Translations under genes and position numbers: made by a program
The notes under the pieces: model-generated
Database searches by the model: none
Told to the model about the DNA's origin: nothing
The model's input: the letters and a program-made list of their open reading frames with translations, nothing else
Shown: positions 15,642 to 24,651 of the stretch, one piece after another
How the letters are laid out: every line of letters starts with the position of its first letter
How positions within the stretch are numbered: the first letter of the stretch is position 1
Origin: Nitrospira sp.
GTDB taxonomy: Bacteria > Nitrospirota > Nitrospiria > Nitrospirales > Nitrospiraceae
Length of the DNA stretch: 52,135 nt
NCBI GenBank assembly: GCA_025934915.1
Contig: JAICWG010000012.1
Location: forward strand, 1-52,135
Direction of reading: 5' to 3'

Positions 15642-16887
15642 TTATAGTCCGCCGGCTTTCGTCGTCCGCCACGCGATCACGGCGGCGCCGAGGAGCAGGA
15701 GCGAGGCGAGGATGAACGGTGCACCGGGCAGTTTGAGGGGCGGACTGAAGGCAGAATCCGATCGGATGAAGTAGGCGAAGGTCTGCGTGAAGAGGGTCGG
15801 TCCGATCAGGCCGGTCACGCCGTTGATGCCGGCGATGGCGCCCTGGAGCTGGCCCTGTTCCGTACTGCTGACCCGGCGTGTCATGAGCGATTGCGTCGCC
15901 GGACCGGCGAGTCCCCAGAAGGCCATCACGGGAATGCCGAGGCAGAAGATCCAGCCCTCCCAGGCGGTGCCGTAGACGGAAAAACCGACCGCCCCGCACA
16001 GTAACCCGATTAGGACCGTCCTCCGTTCGCCGAACTGATTGGTGATGGGACGGATCAGTCCGCCCTGCACGATCGTCGCGGCCATACCGACGCCCGCCAT
16101 CATCAGGCCCACGCTGGCCGTTCCCCATCCATAGCGATAGCCCATATACAGAACCGACAGGCTTGGAAGCACGGTATGGGCGAGATAGCCAAGGAACGCA
16201 ACCGTCGCGAGGCCGAAGAGTTCACGGTGTGAGCGCAACAGCTTGAGCGAACCGACCGGATTGGCCCTGGTCCACGTGAAAGGCATCCGTTTGTCAGGCG
16301 GCAGGGATTCGGGGAGCACGAAGAATCCGTAACAGGCGTTCATGAGACTGAGTGCCGCCGCACCCCAGAACGGCAGTCGAGGATCGATGGCGCCGAGCCA
16401 GCCACCCAAGGCGGGACCGAAGATGAAACCGAGCCCGAAGACCATGCCGATCTTACCGAACGACGCCGCCCGCTGCTCCGGCGGCGTCACGTCGGCGATG
16501 TAGGCTCCGGCAGTGCTGGAGCTGGATGAGGCCATCCCGGAGATGACGCGGCCTGCCACAAGCCACGCCACGTTCGGCGCGAGCGCCCATCACGATGTAG
16601 TCGAGGCCCAAGCCCAGGTTGGACAACAGCACGACCGGACGCCGACCGAACCGATCGGACAGCGCGCCCTGGATCGGCGAACAGAAAAACTGCATGAACG
16701 CCCAGGCCGTTCCCATCAATCCATAAAGCACGGCCGCCTGCGCCGTATTACCAAAGAAAAATTCCTCGACGAGTTTCGGCAACACCGGAATGATGATGCC
16801 GAACGACAACATGTCGAGCAGGACAGTGACGAGAATGAAGAGGACTGCGGCTTGGCGCGGCGCCGTCGTGGCCGGGGGATGGCTCAT
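15642..16887 (-). pseudogene. MFS drug exporter of TetA type, interrupted by a frameshift
   Basis: About 415 codons of a twelve-helix Tet-type exporter. The first frame (from 16887) has LLDMLSFGIIIPVLPKLVEEF and the loop motif GALSDRFGRRPVVLLSN. After DYIVM it goes out of frame at CCC (16586-16588). The second frame supplies ALAPNVAWLVAGRVISGM and continues to GGL with a stop at 15642. Removing one C would restore a single frame. It could be a sequencing error or a true mutation. Substrate unknown; tetracycline-like drugs are the family's known cargo. Confidence 0.8.
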
Positions 16888-17142
16888 CGCCGGCGCATCC
16901 TATCAGACTTGTCCCCCACAACGCTTTTCGCATGGCGCACCCGTCCGCTTCCTGCCTACCGGTTTTGAATCCGATTGATCTCGATCCAACAGGCCAATTT
17001 TTCGTCGCTACGTCAGCTCAAAGATTTGCAGATTCGAGGGCAGGCCTTTTCAGCACTTCGAACTGTCCATCCGGCAGGCTTCGGCGCGGCTTTCGAATCC
17101 TGAATTCCTGAGACTGAGGGAATGGGCTGGAGGAAGGATTTT

Positions 17143-18399
17143 CTATCCGACTGAAAGGTGTTCTCCCGCGACACGTCGCCGGAACCACAGGCTGGATATT
17201 GCGAGGGCGAGCAGGACTGCACCGATGCCGATCAGGCTCGCGGACTCACTGGAAACTTCGATGAGCCACCCAAAGAAGGTCATGCCGGCCATTGATGTGG
17301 CCGTGGCAATAGCCGTATAGATCGCCATAACCCGCCCCACCATGTGAGCAGGCGAGATTTCTTGGATAATCCCCCAGGCAATCGGTGTCCACGTCCCCAA
17401 TCCCATTCCGATTAACATGACGAGCAGGGTCGCCACCGTGATATTTGAAGCCCAGACCAGCCCCCACAAAGCCAACCCTCCGACGGCGCTCGAGAACACG
17501 ATGACTGATACCCGGCGTCGAAGATCCCATTTGGAGAGTCGCACGAGACAGAGCGATACGAGCAGCAGGCCCACGCCGAGCCAGGACCAAAGATATCCCA
17601 CCTCTACCGGACCGAGTGAAAGGAGCCTCTTTCCGAACACGGGAAATAGCGTGGTAAAGGCTCCGCTGCCGAACGTATAGAGCGAGGCCAACATGATCAA
17701 CGTCAGGATCGTGCGCCGAGATATCAACGTATAGCGAATACCGTCGAACAAATCCTCAATCGCCGTCGTCCGTCGGCTTTCCGGTGGAGCCGTCGTCATC
17801 CCGGCCGATAGGCGGAGGGGGAACAAGAATGCCGCAGCCGCCAGGTAGGTCACCGCATTGATACAGAGCACGTCCTGTGAACCGGAAAAGGCAATCCCCA
17901 GTCCGCTGATGACCGGGCCGATGATGATGCCGAGGCTCGTTGTGCCTTGGAGGAGGGCATTGGCGGCGGTCAACTGTTCCTTCTTCACCATGAGCGGCAC
18001 CGACGAGGACAGCGTCGGGACAAACATGGCGGTTGCAATCCCGTAGAGAAACGTCAGCACGTAGAGCGATTGGACGGTAAACGCTTCTACGGAGACCCAG
18101 CAGGGGATCAAGCCGATCAATAGGGCCCTAGCCAGGTCGCTGCAGATCAGGATGGCCTTCTTGGGCAATCGATCGACCACCACGCCGATCACGGGTCCGA
18201 GGACAATTGGGGGCAATGTTTGCAAAAGGCCGATGACCGTGGTCTTCAGCGCCGAACCGGTGATGGAATAGACAAACCACAAGAGAGCCAGCTTGCTGAC
18301 ACCGTCGGCCACTTGCGACAGCACCTGGCTCCACCACACCAAGCTGAAATCGCGCGTGAGGAGCCATTGTCTGCGACGGAAGATTGGACGTTCCGCCAT
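17143..18399 (-). CDS. MFS transporter (paralogue A)
   Basis: Twelve-helix major facilitator protein of about 418 residues. A start at 18426 is possible, but the ATG at 18399 has GGAAAGG six bases upstream. It begins RRRQWLLTRDFSLVWWSQVLSQ and has the loop motif VVDRLPKKAILICSDLARA, like the macrolide/enterobactin exporter-type MFS group. It closely resembles the next gene (RDFxLxWWxQxxSQ, LLQTxPPxxxGPxIGVxxDRLPKK), so the two arose by tandem duplication. Substrate unknown. Confidence 0.85.
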   Translation of the reverse strand: MAERPIFRRRQWLLTRDFSLVWWSQVLSQVADGVSKLALLWFVYSITGSALKTTVIGLLQTLPPIVLGPVIGVVVDRLPKKAILICSDLARALLIGLIPCWVSVEAFTVQSLYVLTFLYGIATAMFVPTLSSSVPLMVKKEQLTAANALLQGTTSLGIIIGPVISGLGIAFSGSQDVLCINAVTYLAAAAFLFPLRLSAGMTTAPPESRRTTAIEDLFDGIRYTLISRRTILTLIMLASLYTFGSGAFTTLFPVFGKRLLSLGPVEVGYLWSWLGVGLLLVSLCLVRLSKWDLRRRVSVIVFSSAVGGLALWGLVWASNITVATLLVMLIGMGLGTWTPIAWGIIQEISPAHMVGRVMAIYTAIATATSMAGMTFFGWLIEVSSESASLIGIGAVLLALAISSLWFRRRVAGEHLSVG

Positions 18400-18583
18400 A
18401 CGAGACCTTTCCTCCTCCTGATCCATCGTGCTGATCCATCGTGAGGAACCGCCCTGACAGGATGCGTATGCCGATCGTTTCCCGCATACGTGACCTCAGC
18501 TTACCAGGATATCGGAATGGGGCCGACAAGAAAAGCGTAACGACAGGCAGAATGATTGGACAGCCGGCAATCTGACGCGAGGT

Positions 18584-19879
18584 CTAGGCCGCAACCCGTT
18601 GAGCCATGACCGCTTGACGCATAAACCGGATCGCGACGGCTGCCGTCAGTAACAGAACCAGACCAAGTCCGATAAAGCTTTGCGCCGGGCCGACGGCGTC
18701 TGTAATCCACCCAAAGCCGGTCATGCCAGCCATGGCGGCGGCCATCGATCCCGTGCTGAACATCGTGAGCACGCGTCCCATGAGGTGTTCCGGGGTGGCC
18801 TCCTGCAGCAACGCCCATACGACGGGATTCATGACCGCCGTGCTGCCACCGACAACAACGATCACTGCGGCAGCGACCAGCGGTGTTTCGAGCAGGCTGA
18901 GACTGCAGACCGCCAGTCCTCCCACCGTCATCCCACGGACGATGAGCCGCAAGCGGCTATGCAGATCTCCCTGGTGCCTCCAGGCGAGCCAAGTGGATAC
19001 CGCCAGCATGCCGACCCCGAGGCCGGACCAGAGCCAGCCCAGTTGAACCGGACCGACCTGGAGAAACTCTTTCGCGTACACCGGCAGAATGAAAACAAAG
19101 GCGCTCACGCCCAGGTTGTACAAGGCCGAGATAATGACCAGAAGAAAAACTGTAGAGTGCGTACCGAAAACAAATCGAAATCCTACTTTCAAATCATCAA
19201 ATACGGAGGCGGAAATGTTTCCGGCCTCTTTGCCGATCTTGAGCGTTTCATGAAACCGCATGGGGATGAGACAAAGGGCCGATACGAGGAAGGTGGCCGA
19301 ATTCACATACAGCACATTCTCCACCCCCATCATCGCGATGAGCACGCCGCCGATTGCCGGTCCTAGTAATAACCCAATGTTATTCGTGCCTTGGATCAAG
19401 GCATTTGCCGTCACCAATTCAGTCGGACGGACCAAGCGCGGGACAGCCGACACCAAGGCCGGCCCAAAGATGGTTGAAACGATTGATGTCAAGAAGATCA
19501 AGACATACAGGCCTTCAAGGGAGAGGAGGTCGAGAGCAAATAAAGCCGGGATGAGAAAGGTCATGACGGTACGGATCAAGTCCACCCAGACCATCACGAT
19601 CTTCTTCGGCAGGCGATCAAGAAACACCCCGATCATGGGACCGAACAGCAAAGGTGGAACGGTTTGGAGCAATCCGACAACCGTCATTTTAAGGGCCGAA
19701 CCGGTGAGGGTATACACGAACCAAAGTAGAGCGACTTTATTGAGACCTTCTCCAATTTGAGAGATCATCTGTCCCCACCAGAGCAACCCAAAGTCCCTGG
19801 TGCGGATCAAATACCAGCCTCGACTATCACGTTCGCCGTTGTCTTCCACGTCTTCGTTCCCGGTAGAATGTTCGCTCAT
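18584..19879 (-). CDS. MFS transporter (paralogue B)
   Basis: Twelve-helix MFS protein of 431 residues with an acidic N-terminal tail. Residues from about 22 (WYLIRTRDFGLLWWGQMISQ) align along their length with the downstream paralogue. The loop motif is VFLDRLPKKIVMVWVDLIRT. It is the first of the two, with a 20003-20016 palindrome in the upstream region as a possible operator. An efflux role is likely from the family. The cargo cannot be told. Confidence 0.85.
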   Translation of the reverse strand: MSEHSTGNEDVEDNGERDSRGWYLIRTRDFGLLWWGQMISQIGEGLNKVALLWFVYTLTGSALKMTVVGLLQTVPPLLFGPMIGVFLDRLPKKIVMVWVDLIRTVMTFLIPALFALDLLSLEGLYVLIFLTSIVSTIFGPALVSAVPRLVRPTELVTANALIQGTNNIGLLLGPAIGGVLIAMMGVENVLYVNSATFLVSALCLIPMRFHETLKIGKEAGNISASVFDDLKVGFRFVFGTHSTVFLLVIISALYNLGVSAFVFILPVYAKEFLQVGPVQLGWLWSGLGVGMLAVSTWLAWRHQGDLHSRLRLIVRGMTVGGLAVCSLSLLETPLVAAAVIVVVGGSTAVMNPVVWALLQEATPEHLMGRVLTMFSTGSMAAAMAGMTGFGWITDAVGPAQSFIGLGLVLLLTAAVAIRFMRQAVMAQRVAA

Positions 19880-20002
19880 TGCATAGCTCAGCTTTATTTA
19901 ACACAGTAAAACGTTTCGATGAGAAAGGAAGGCTCGGAATAACCCTAGTTGGGCTTGGACAAATATCCGGTTCAAAAATGATTTTTGTCCAGTGAGACAG
20001 TC

Positions 20003-20016
20003 ACATTGAACAATGT
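20003..20016. promoter_or_regulatory. Palindrome upstream of the MFS gene pair
   Basis: ACATTGAACAATGT is a perfect inverted repeat (ACATTG-AA-CAATGT) about 125 bases upstream of the first MFS gene. Next to it, GGACAAA and TTTGTCC (within 19959-19990) form a second, wider inverted pair. They may be repressor sites for the efflux genes; no regulator gene is adjacent. Confidence 0.4.
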
Positions 20017-20076
20017 AATAGCAGAGAAGTCGGAGAGTAGGACTAAGCGCGACGCAAAACCCTCCTAGGCTAACCG

Positions 20077-20682
20077 CTAGAACAGTTTCGCGGAGATTCC
20101 GACAAACGGCAGCAGGTAATTGAGCCCACGGTTCGGACTACCAGTATCGACGTTGGAAATGTGGCTCAAGCGGAGTCCGGCGTTCAGCGCCCCTCGTACA
20201 GTCAAATCATACGTCGTGCCTGCGCCGCCCCAGACCAGAAAATTGAAATTCGATCCCTGCTCCGGAATGCGGCCGTCGAAATTCGTCCAGATCGGACCAC
20301 CGCCGCCTTCGAGGTAGGGCTTCAGCCGACCGAACGAGGCAAGCGTATAGACCACCTTCGGCGTGATTCCCACGCCATACACACTGGTCGGTTCCGTAAT
20401 CCCTAAGAACGCCGCTTCAACCCCCAAGGCGACTGAGCCACGCCACCACCCCTCGCCGATCGGGTCAGTCAACACGATCTGCCACGAGGGATGGACGGCC
20501 ACCCCATTCAACTTGGATGATTGCGAATCCACCAGTCGAACCGACAGCATTCCGCCGACGACTACGCCGACAGTTTGTTTCCCAACCCAAGTAGAGGCTG
20601 CCTCCTCCGCCGCAACTGGCGACAACCAGACCAGTCCTGCCAAAAGCAGCAACACTGTACCCACCCAGCTCATGTGCTTCAT
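20077..20682 (-). CDS. PagL-like lipid A 3-O-deacylase (outer-membrane acyloxyacyl hydrolase)
   Basis: Protein of 201 residues with a signal peptide (MKHMSWVGTVLLLLAGLVWL, cleavage likely after VAAE-type sequence near 25) and an alternating beta-barrel pattern. The C-terminal region LRLSHISNVDTGSPNRGLNY carries the His-x-Ser pair of the PagL active site and the N-x-G-x-N spacing, and the chain ends in aromatic F as outer-membrane proteins do. The usual catalytic Glu is not obvious at its normal place. The expected role is trimming lipid A in the outer membrane. It is monocistronic. Confidence 0.75.
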   Translation of the reverse strand: MKHMSWVGTVLLLLAGLVWLSPVAAEEAASTWVGKQTVGVVVGGMLSVRLVDSQSSKLNGVAVHPSWQIVLTDPIGEGWWRGSVALGVEAAFLGITEPTSVYGVGITPKVVYTLASFGRLKPYLEGGGGPIWTNFDGRIPEQGSNFNFLVWGGAGTTYDLTVRGALNAGLRLSHISNVDTGSPNRGLNYLLPFVGISAKLF

Positions 20683-20852
20683 AAGCCAGACATGGGCATG
20701 GAGGTCATCGGTGACTCAACGAGACGGCAGAGCATAGAGCAGTATACACATGTTAACAAGAGAAAGGGTGGCACTATGGGAGACAGGATTCACGCGAAGC
20801 TGGATGGGTGCTTAATGACCATGCAGAAGGTGAGCTGAAAACTCCATGAGTG

Positions 20853-23192
20853 TTACCCTGCTTCGCGGTAGCCGCAATCTTGATTGCGGCATTGGACGCT
20901 CCGACCGTCTTGCTTGCTGACTTTCTCGATCAGGAACGGAGCCTGGCATGTCGGGCAAGCTTTGGGCACGGGTCGATCCCAGAGAGCAAATTCACACTTG
21001 GGATAATTGCTGCACGCGAAAAATGAGCGGCCTTTGCGCGTCCGCTTCTGCACGAGGTCACCACCGCAATCAGGTTGCGGACATTTGACGCCGAGCGCCA
21101 GCGGCTTGGTCGTCTTACACTGCGGATAGCCTGAACAGGCGATGAACTTGCCGAAACGTCCGGTCTTCACCACCATGGGACTTCCGCATTTGTCACAAAC
21201 CTGATCGGTGGTCAGCTCCTGTTTAGGCACGATTTTGATGGTGCCGTCTGGAAGCTTTTCAAAGTTTTGCGTGTTCTTGCAGGGCGGATCGTCCTTGTAC
21301 GCCGGACAGGCGAGAAACTTCCCATTACGGCCCCATTTGATCTCCATCATCCGTCCGCACTTCTCGCACGGAATGTCGGTCGGCGGTTCGACAATATCTT
21401 TGGGACCGGGAATCGCCTTGGCTCGCTCCATTTCCCGCGTGAACGGCATGTAAAAATCCCGCACCGCCGCGACCCACTGCTTGTTCCCCTCTTCAACCTC
21501 ATCCAGTTGTTCTTCGAGCTGTGAGGTGAAGTCGACGTTGATGAGTTCGGGGAATCCCTTCAGCAAGAAATCGTTCACTGTTTTCCCGGTCTCCGTCGGG
21601 ACCAAGCGTCCTTCGGTTTTTTCCACGTACTTGCGATCCTGGATCGTGGAGATAATGGCGGCATAAGTCGACGGTCGCCCGATGCCTTTTTCCTCCAGTT
21701 CTTTGATCAAGAGCGCTTCGTTATACCGAGGCGGCGGCTGGGTGAAATGTTGCTTTGACAACATGCCCAGGACCGTCTGCCCTTCCTGCTCGACCAGCCG
21801 CAGCCGTTCCCCTTCGGATAGGGCCGGTAGCTGACGTTCATCGTCGTCGGCTTCCTGATCGGCCTTCGGCTTCTGCGACAATGCTTCCTTGTCGACTCCC
21901 TCCATGTAGACAATCGTATGACCGGGGAACTTCACCACAGTTCCAGTGGAACGGAAGAGATAGTTTTCTTTGGTTCCAACCGGTGCCGAATCGATACGGG
22001 TAACGTCCAAAATGGCCGGCACCATCTGCGATGCGATGAACCGATTCCAGATCAGTTTATAAAGATTGTACTGATCGTGATCCAAGTACTGGCGGACCGA
22101 TTCCGGATCGCGTCCCGCTGAGGTCGGCCTGATTGCTTCATGCGCTTCCTGGGCCGCCTTTGAGGTCTTGTAGACATTCGCCGTGGCAGGGAGATAGTCC
22201 GCCCCAAATCGAGACTGGATCACCTCGCGCGCGTCGACCATCGCCTCATTGGAAATGCGCGGGGAATCGGTTCTCATATAGGTGATCAAACCGGTCGCCC
22301 CTTCAGCGCCGATTTCGATCCCTTCATACAACTGCTGTGCCAGCGTCATCGTTTTCTTCGGCGAGAAGTGCAGCTTTCGTGAAGCGTCCTGTTGCAACCG
22401 ACTCGTAATGAACGGGGCGACGGGGTTGCGCTTCTTTTCTCGGCGCTCGATCGATTGTACGACAAAGGTCTTCCCTTGAATCTCGCCGACGATGCGGCCG
22501 GCTTGCTCGGAGTTTTCAATCGAGGCCTCTTCGCCATTGATACTGTGGAGCTTCGCCTCGAATGCCGGAGGATTGGTTCCCGTCAGCAGCGCGGTGATCG
22601 ACCAGTACTCTTCGGTTCGGAACGCGTCCCGCTCCGCCTCACGCTCGCAAATCAACCGCATGGCCACCGACTGCACCCGCCCCATGCTGAGCCCGCGCCG
22701 GACCTTGTTCCAGAGCAACTGACTGCCTTGATACCCGACGATGCGATCCAGCACGCGGCGGGCCTGCTGGGCATTTACCAGTTTCATATCGATCTCGCCC
22801 GGCGACTGAAGCGCGCGCTTGATGGCTGATTCCGTGATTTCGTTGAAGAGGACCCGGAAGATCTTCCCATCTTTCTTTTTCTTCTTCGATTTTCCGAGCA
22901 GCTCTTGCTCGATGTGCCAAGCGATCGCCTCCCCTTCACGATCAGGATCCGGCGCCAGAAAGACCTTGTCGGCTTCCTCGGCCTTCTTCTTGATCTCGGC
23001 CAACACCTTGGACTTGCCTTTGATGGTGACGTACTGTGGTTCGAAATCGTTCTCGAGATCCACACCCAATTTGCTGGTCGGAAGATCCTTGACATGTCCC
23101 ACCGATGCCATGACGGTATAGCCCCGCCCCAGATATTTCGTAATCGTCCTCGCCTTCGTCGGCGACTCAACGATAATCAAGTTTTTTCCCAT
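20853..23192 (-). CDS. topA: DNA topoisomerase I
   Basis: Type IA topoisomerase of 779 residues that relaxes negative supercoils. The Toprim domain starts VESPTKARTITKYLG and has the metal site PDPDREGEA at 81-89. The catalytic tyrosine is Y305 in GLITYMRTDS. After about residue 590 come four zinc-ribbon repeats: CEKCGRMM, CDKCGSPM, CPQPDCGGD and CPTCQAPF, each with a second cysteine pair. A GGAG lies before the ATG. It follows dprA on the same strand with a 255-base gap, an arrangement seen in many bacteria. Confidence 0.97.
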   Translation of the reverse strand: MGKNLIIVESPTKARTITKYLGRGYTVMASVGHVKDLPTSKLGVDLENDFEPQYVTIKGKSKVLAEIKKKAEEADKVFLAPDPDREGEAIAWHIEQELLGKSKKKKKDGKIFRVLFNEITESAIKRALQSPGEIDMKLVNAQQARRVLDRIVGYQGSQLLWNKVRRGLSMGRVQSVAMRLICEREAERDAFRTEEYWSITALLTGTNPPAFEAKLHSINGEEASIENSEQAGRIVGEIQGKTFVVQSIERREKKRNPVAPFITSRLQQDASRKLHFSPKKTMTLAQQLYEGIEIGAEGATGLITYMRTDSPRISNEAMVDAREVIQSRFGADYLPATANVYKTSKAAQEAHEAIRPTSAGRDPESVRQYLDHDQYNLYKLIWNRFIASQMVPAILDVTRIDSAPVGTKENYLFRSTGTVVKFPGHTIVYMEGVDKEALSQKPKADQEADDDERQLPALSEGERLRLVEQEGQTVLGMLSKQHFTQPPPRYNEALLIKELEEKGIGRPSTYAAIISTIQDRKYVEKTEGRLVPTETGKTVNDFLLKGFPELINVDFTSQLEEQLDEVEEGNKQWVAAVRDFYMPFTREMERAKAIPGPKDIVEPPTDIPCEKCGRMMEIKWGRNGKFLACPAYKDDPPCKNTQNFEKLPDGTIKIVPKQELTTDQVCDKCGSPMVVKTGRFGKFIACSGYPQCKTTKPLALGVKCPQPDCGGDLVQKRTRKGRSFFACSNYPKCEFALWDRPVPKACPTCQAPFLIEKVSKQDGRSVQCRNQDCGYREAG

Positions 23193-23356
23193 GACAACTC
23201 CGTCTACCTCTCAGGAATTGTATCATCCGTACCAAATATCGGCGATTCGTGCAACTAGAATGGCAGTCGGCAACCATCAGCAAGAGGTTAGGAACCGTAG
23301 GTGGTGATAAGAAAGTGCCGGTGCGACAAGGCTACTGGCTATGTTCGTCACATATC

Positions 23357-23394
23357 ATTCGTCGCACGTGAAGACGTTCTTCGTGCTGACGAAT
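23357..23394. repeat. Long imperfect hairpin between dprA and topA
   Basis: The arms ATTCGTC/GACGAAT, GCAC/GTGC and GAAGA/TCTTC pair in nested order with small bulges around a three-base loop, giving about 16 base pairs in 38 bases. It lies 165 bases upstream of topA. There is no T-run in either direction, so it is not an obvious intrinsic terminator. It may be a REP-like palindrome or a regulatory structure. Confidence 0.5.
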
Positions 23395-23447
23395 CGTCGA
23401 TGATCATTCGATTGACGGTTGACGCGGGACTCGATGCCTTGCTGGTG

Positions 23448-24566
23448 CTAGAGGCGGATGTAATGTTGACCAGGCAGTTGGCGAATCCGCCCGTTCAGTT
23501 CCAATGAAAGCAACGCCGCCGACACCTCCGCAGCGCTCAGCCCGGTGCGCTCGATCACCGTATCAATGGATCGGGCTTCATAGGACAGCGCTTCGTACAC
23601 CGGTGTCTCTTCCCTCCCTAGCGGCACACGCGCTTCCATCAACGCGCGGTCGAGATGCAGCGTCGCCCGTTGCCGGGCATCGACTTGCGGAAGAATCTCA
23701 TCGAGAATGTCTTGGGCTCCTTCGATCAGTTTTGCTCCCTCTTTGATCAGGCGATTCGATCCGCCACAGGCTTCTTCCTTGACGGAACCGGGTACGGCAA
23801 ACACCTCGCGACCTTGCTCCAACGCCAGCTTTGCGGTGATCAACGAGCCGCTGTCGGTCGCGGCTTCGCCGACCAGCACGCCCAACGAAAGCCCGCTGAT
23901 GATCCGATTCCTTCGTGGGAAGTGATGGCTTTGAGGAGCAGCGCCGATCGGCAGTTCCGAGATCACGGCGCCGTGCGCTTCGATGTCCCGACGGAGCGTG
24001 TGATGTTCCGAGGGGTAGGTCCGATCGATGCCGCAACCGAGAACCGCAATCGTTCGCCCCCCACCCGTCAGCGCTCCTCGGTGCGCCGCTGCATCGATCC
24101 CGCGAGCCAGACCGCTCACGATCGTCACCCCACATCCGGCCAGGTCTTTCGCAATCTCCTCCGTGATGAGTCTTCCTGATGGAGTCGCCCGTCGTCCACC
24201 CACAATCGCCACAGCAACCTCATCCTTCGGCGATACGCTCCCGCTCACATACAACAACGGCGGCGGATCGGGAATGGTTTTGAGGCGGGCTGGATAGGAT
24301 CGATCAAATAAAGTGACTGTTTGGATCTTGAATCGTTCTACAATCTTCACCTGGCGATCGATCTGCCGCCGGATACTCGACTCAGGCCCCCGTCGCACGG
24401 ATTCGGTCAGTTCAGGACTGCAACCGACTCTGATCAAGTCATCCATCGTTGCGCCGAGCACCGCATCGGGAGATCCGAACGCGTGAATCAATTTGAGAAG
24501 GGTACGATCGCCGACTCCGTCAATCGCTTGGAGCCTAAGCCAGCAGGTCAAGGCGGCTTCATCCAT
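23448..24566 (-). CDS. dprA: DNA processing protein A
   Basis: Protein of 372 residues that loads RecA on incoming single-stranded DNA during transformation. The N-terminal 80 residues are helical (helix-hairpin-helix-like, AIDGVGDRTLLKLIHAFG). The Rossmann-type DNA-binding core begins VAIVGGRRATPSG and includes SGLARGIDAAAHRGAL and FPRRNRIISGLS. The C-terminal winged-helix segment is seen at VYEALSYEARSIDTVIERTGLS. It lies between rng and topA. Shine-Dalgarno is weak. Confidence 0.95.
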   Translation of the reverse strand: MDEAALTCWLRLQAIDGVGDRTLLKLIHAFGSPDAVLGATMDDLIRVGCSPELTESVRRGPESSIRRQIDRQVKIVERFKIQTVTLFDRSYPARLKTIPDPPPLLYVSGSVSPKDEVAVAIVGGRRATPSGRLITEEIAKDLAGCGVTIVSGLARGIDAAAHRGALTGGGRTIAVLGCGIDRTYPSEHHTLRRDIEAHGAVISELPIGAAPQSHHFPRRNRIISGLSLGVLVGEAATDSGSLITAKLALEQGREVFAVPGSVKEEACGGSNRLIKEGAKLIEGAQDILDEILPQVDARQRATLHLDRALMEARVPLGREETPVYEALSYEARSIDTVIERTGLSAAEVSAALLSLELNGRIRQLPGQHYIRL

Positions 24567-24651
24567 GGTCAGTCTCGATCATCGGCAGGGAATTCGCTTC
24601 AACAGCAGGAGGGTCCGCTAGGCAGAACATCTCCTCGACAACGAGCGGCGG

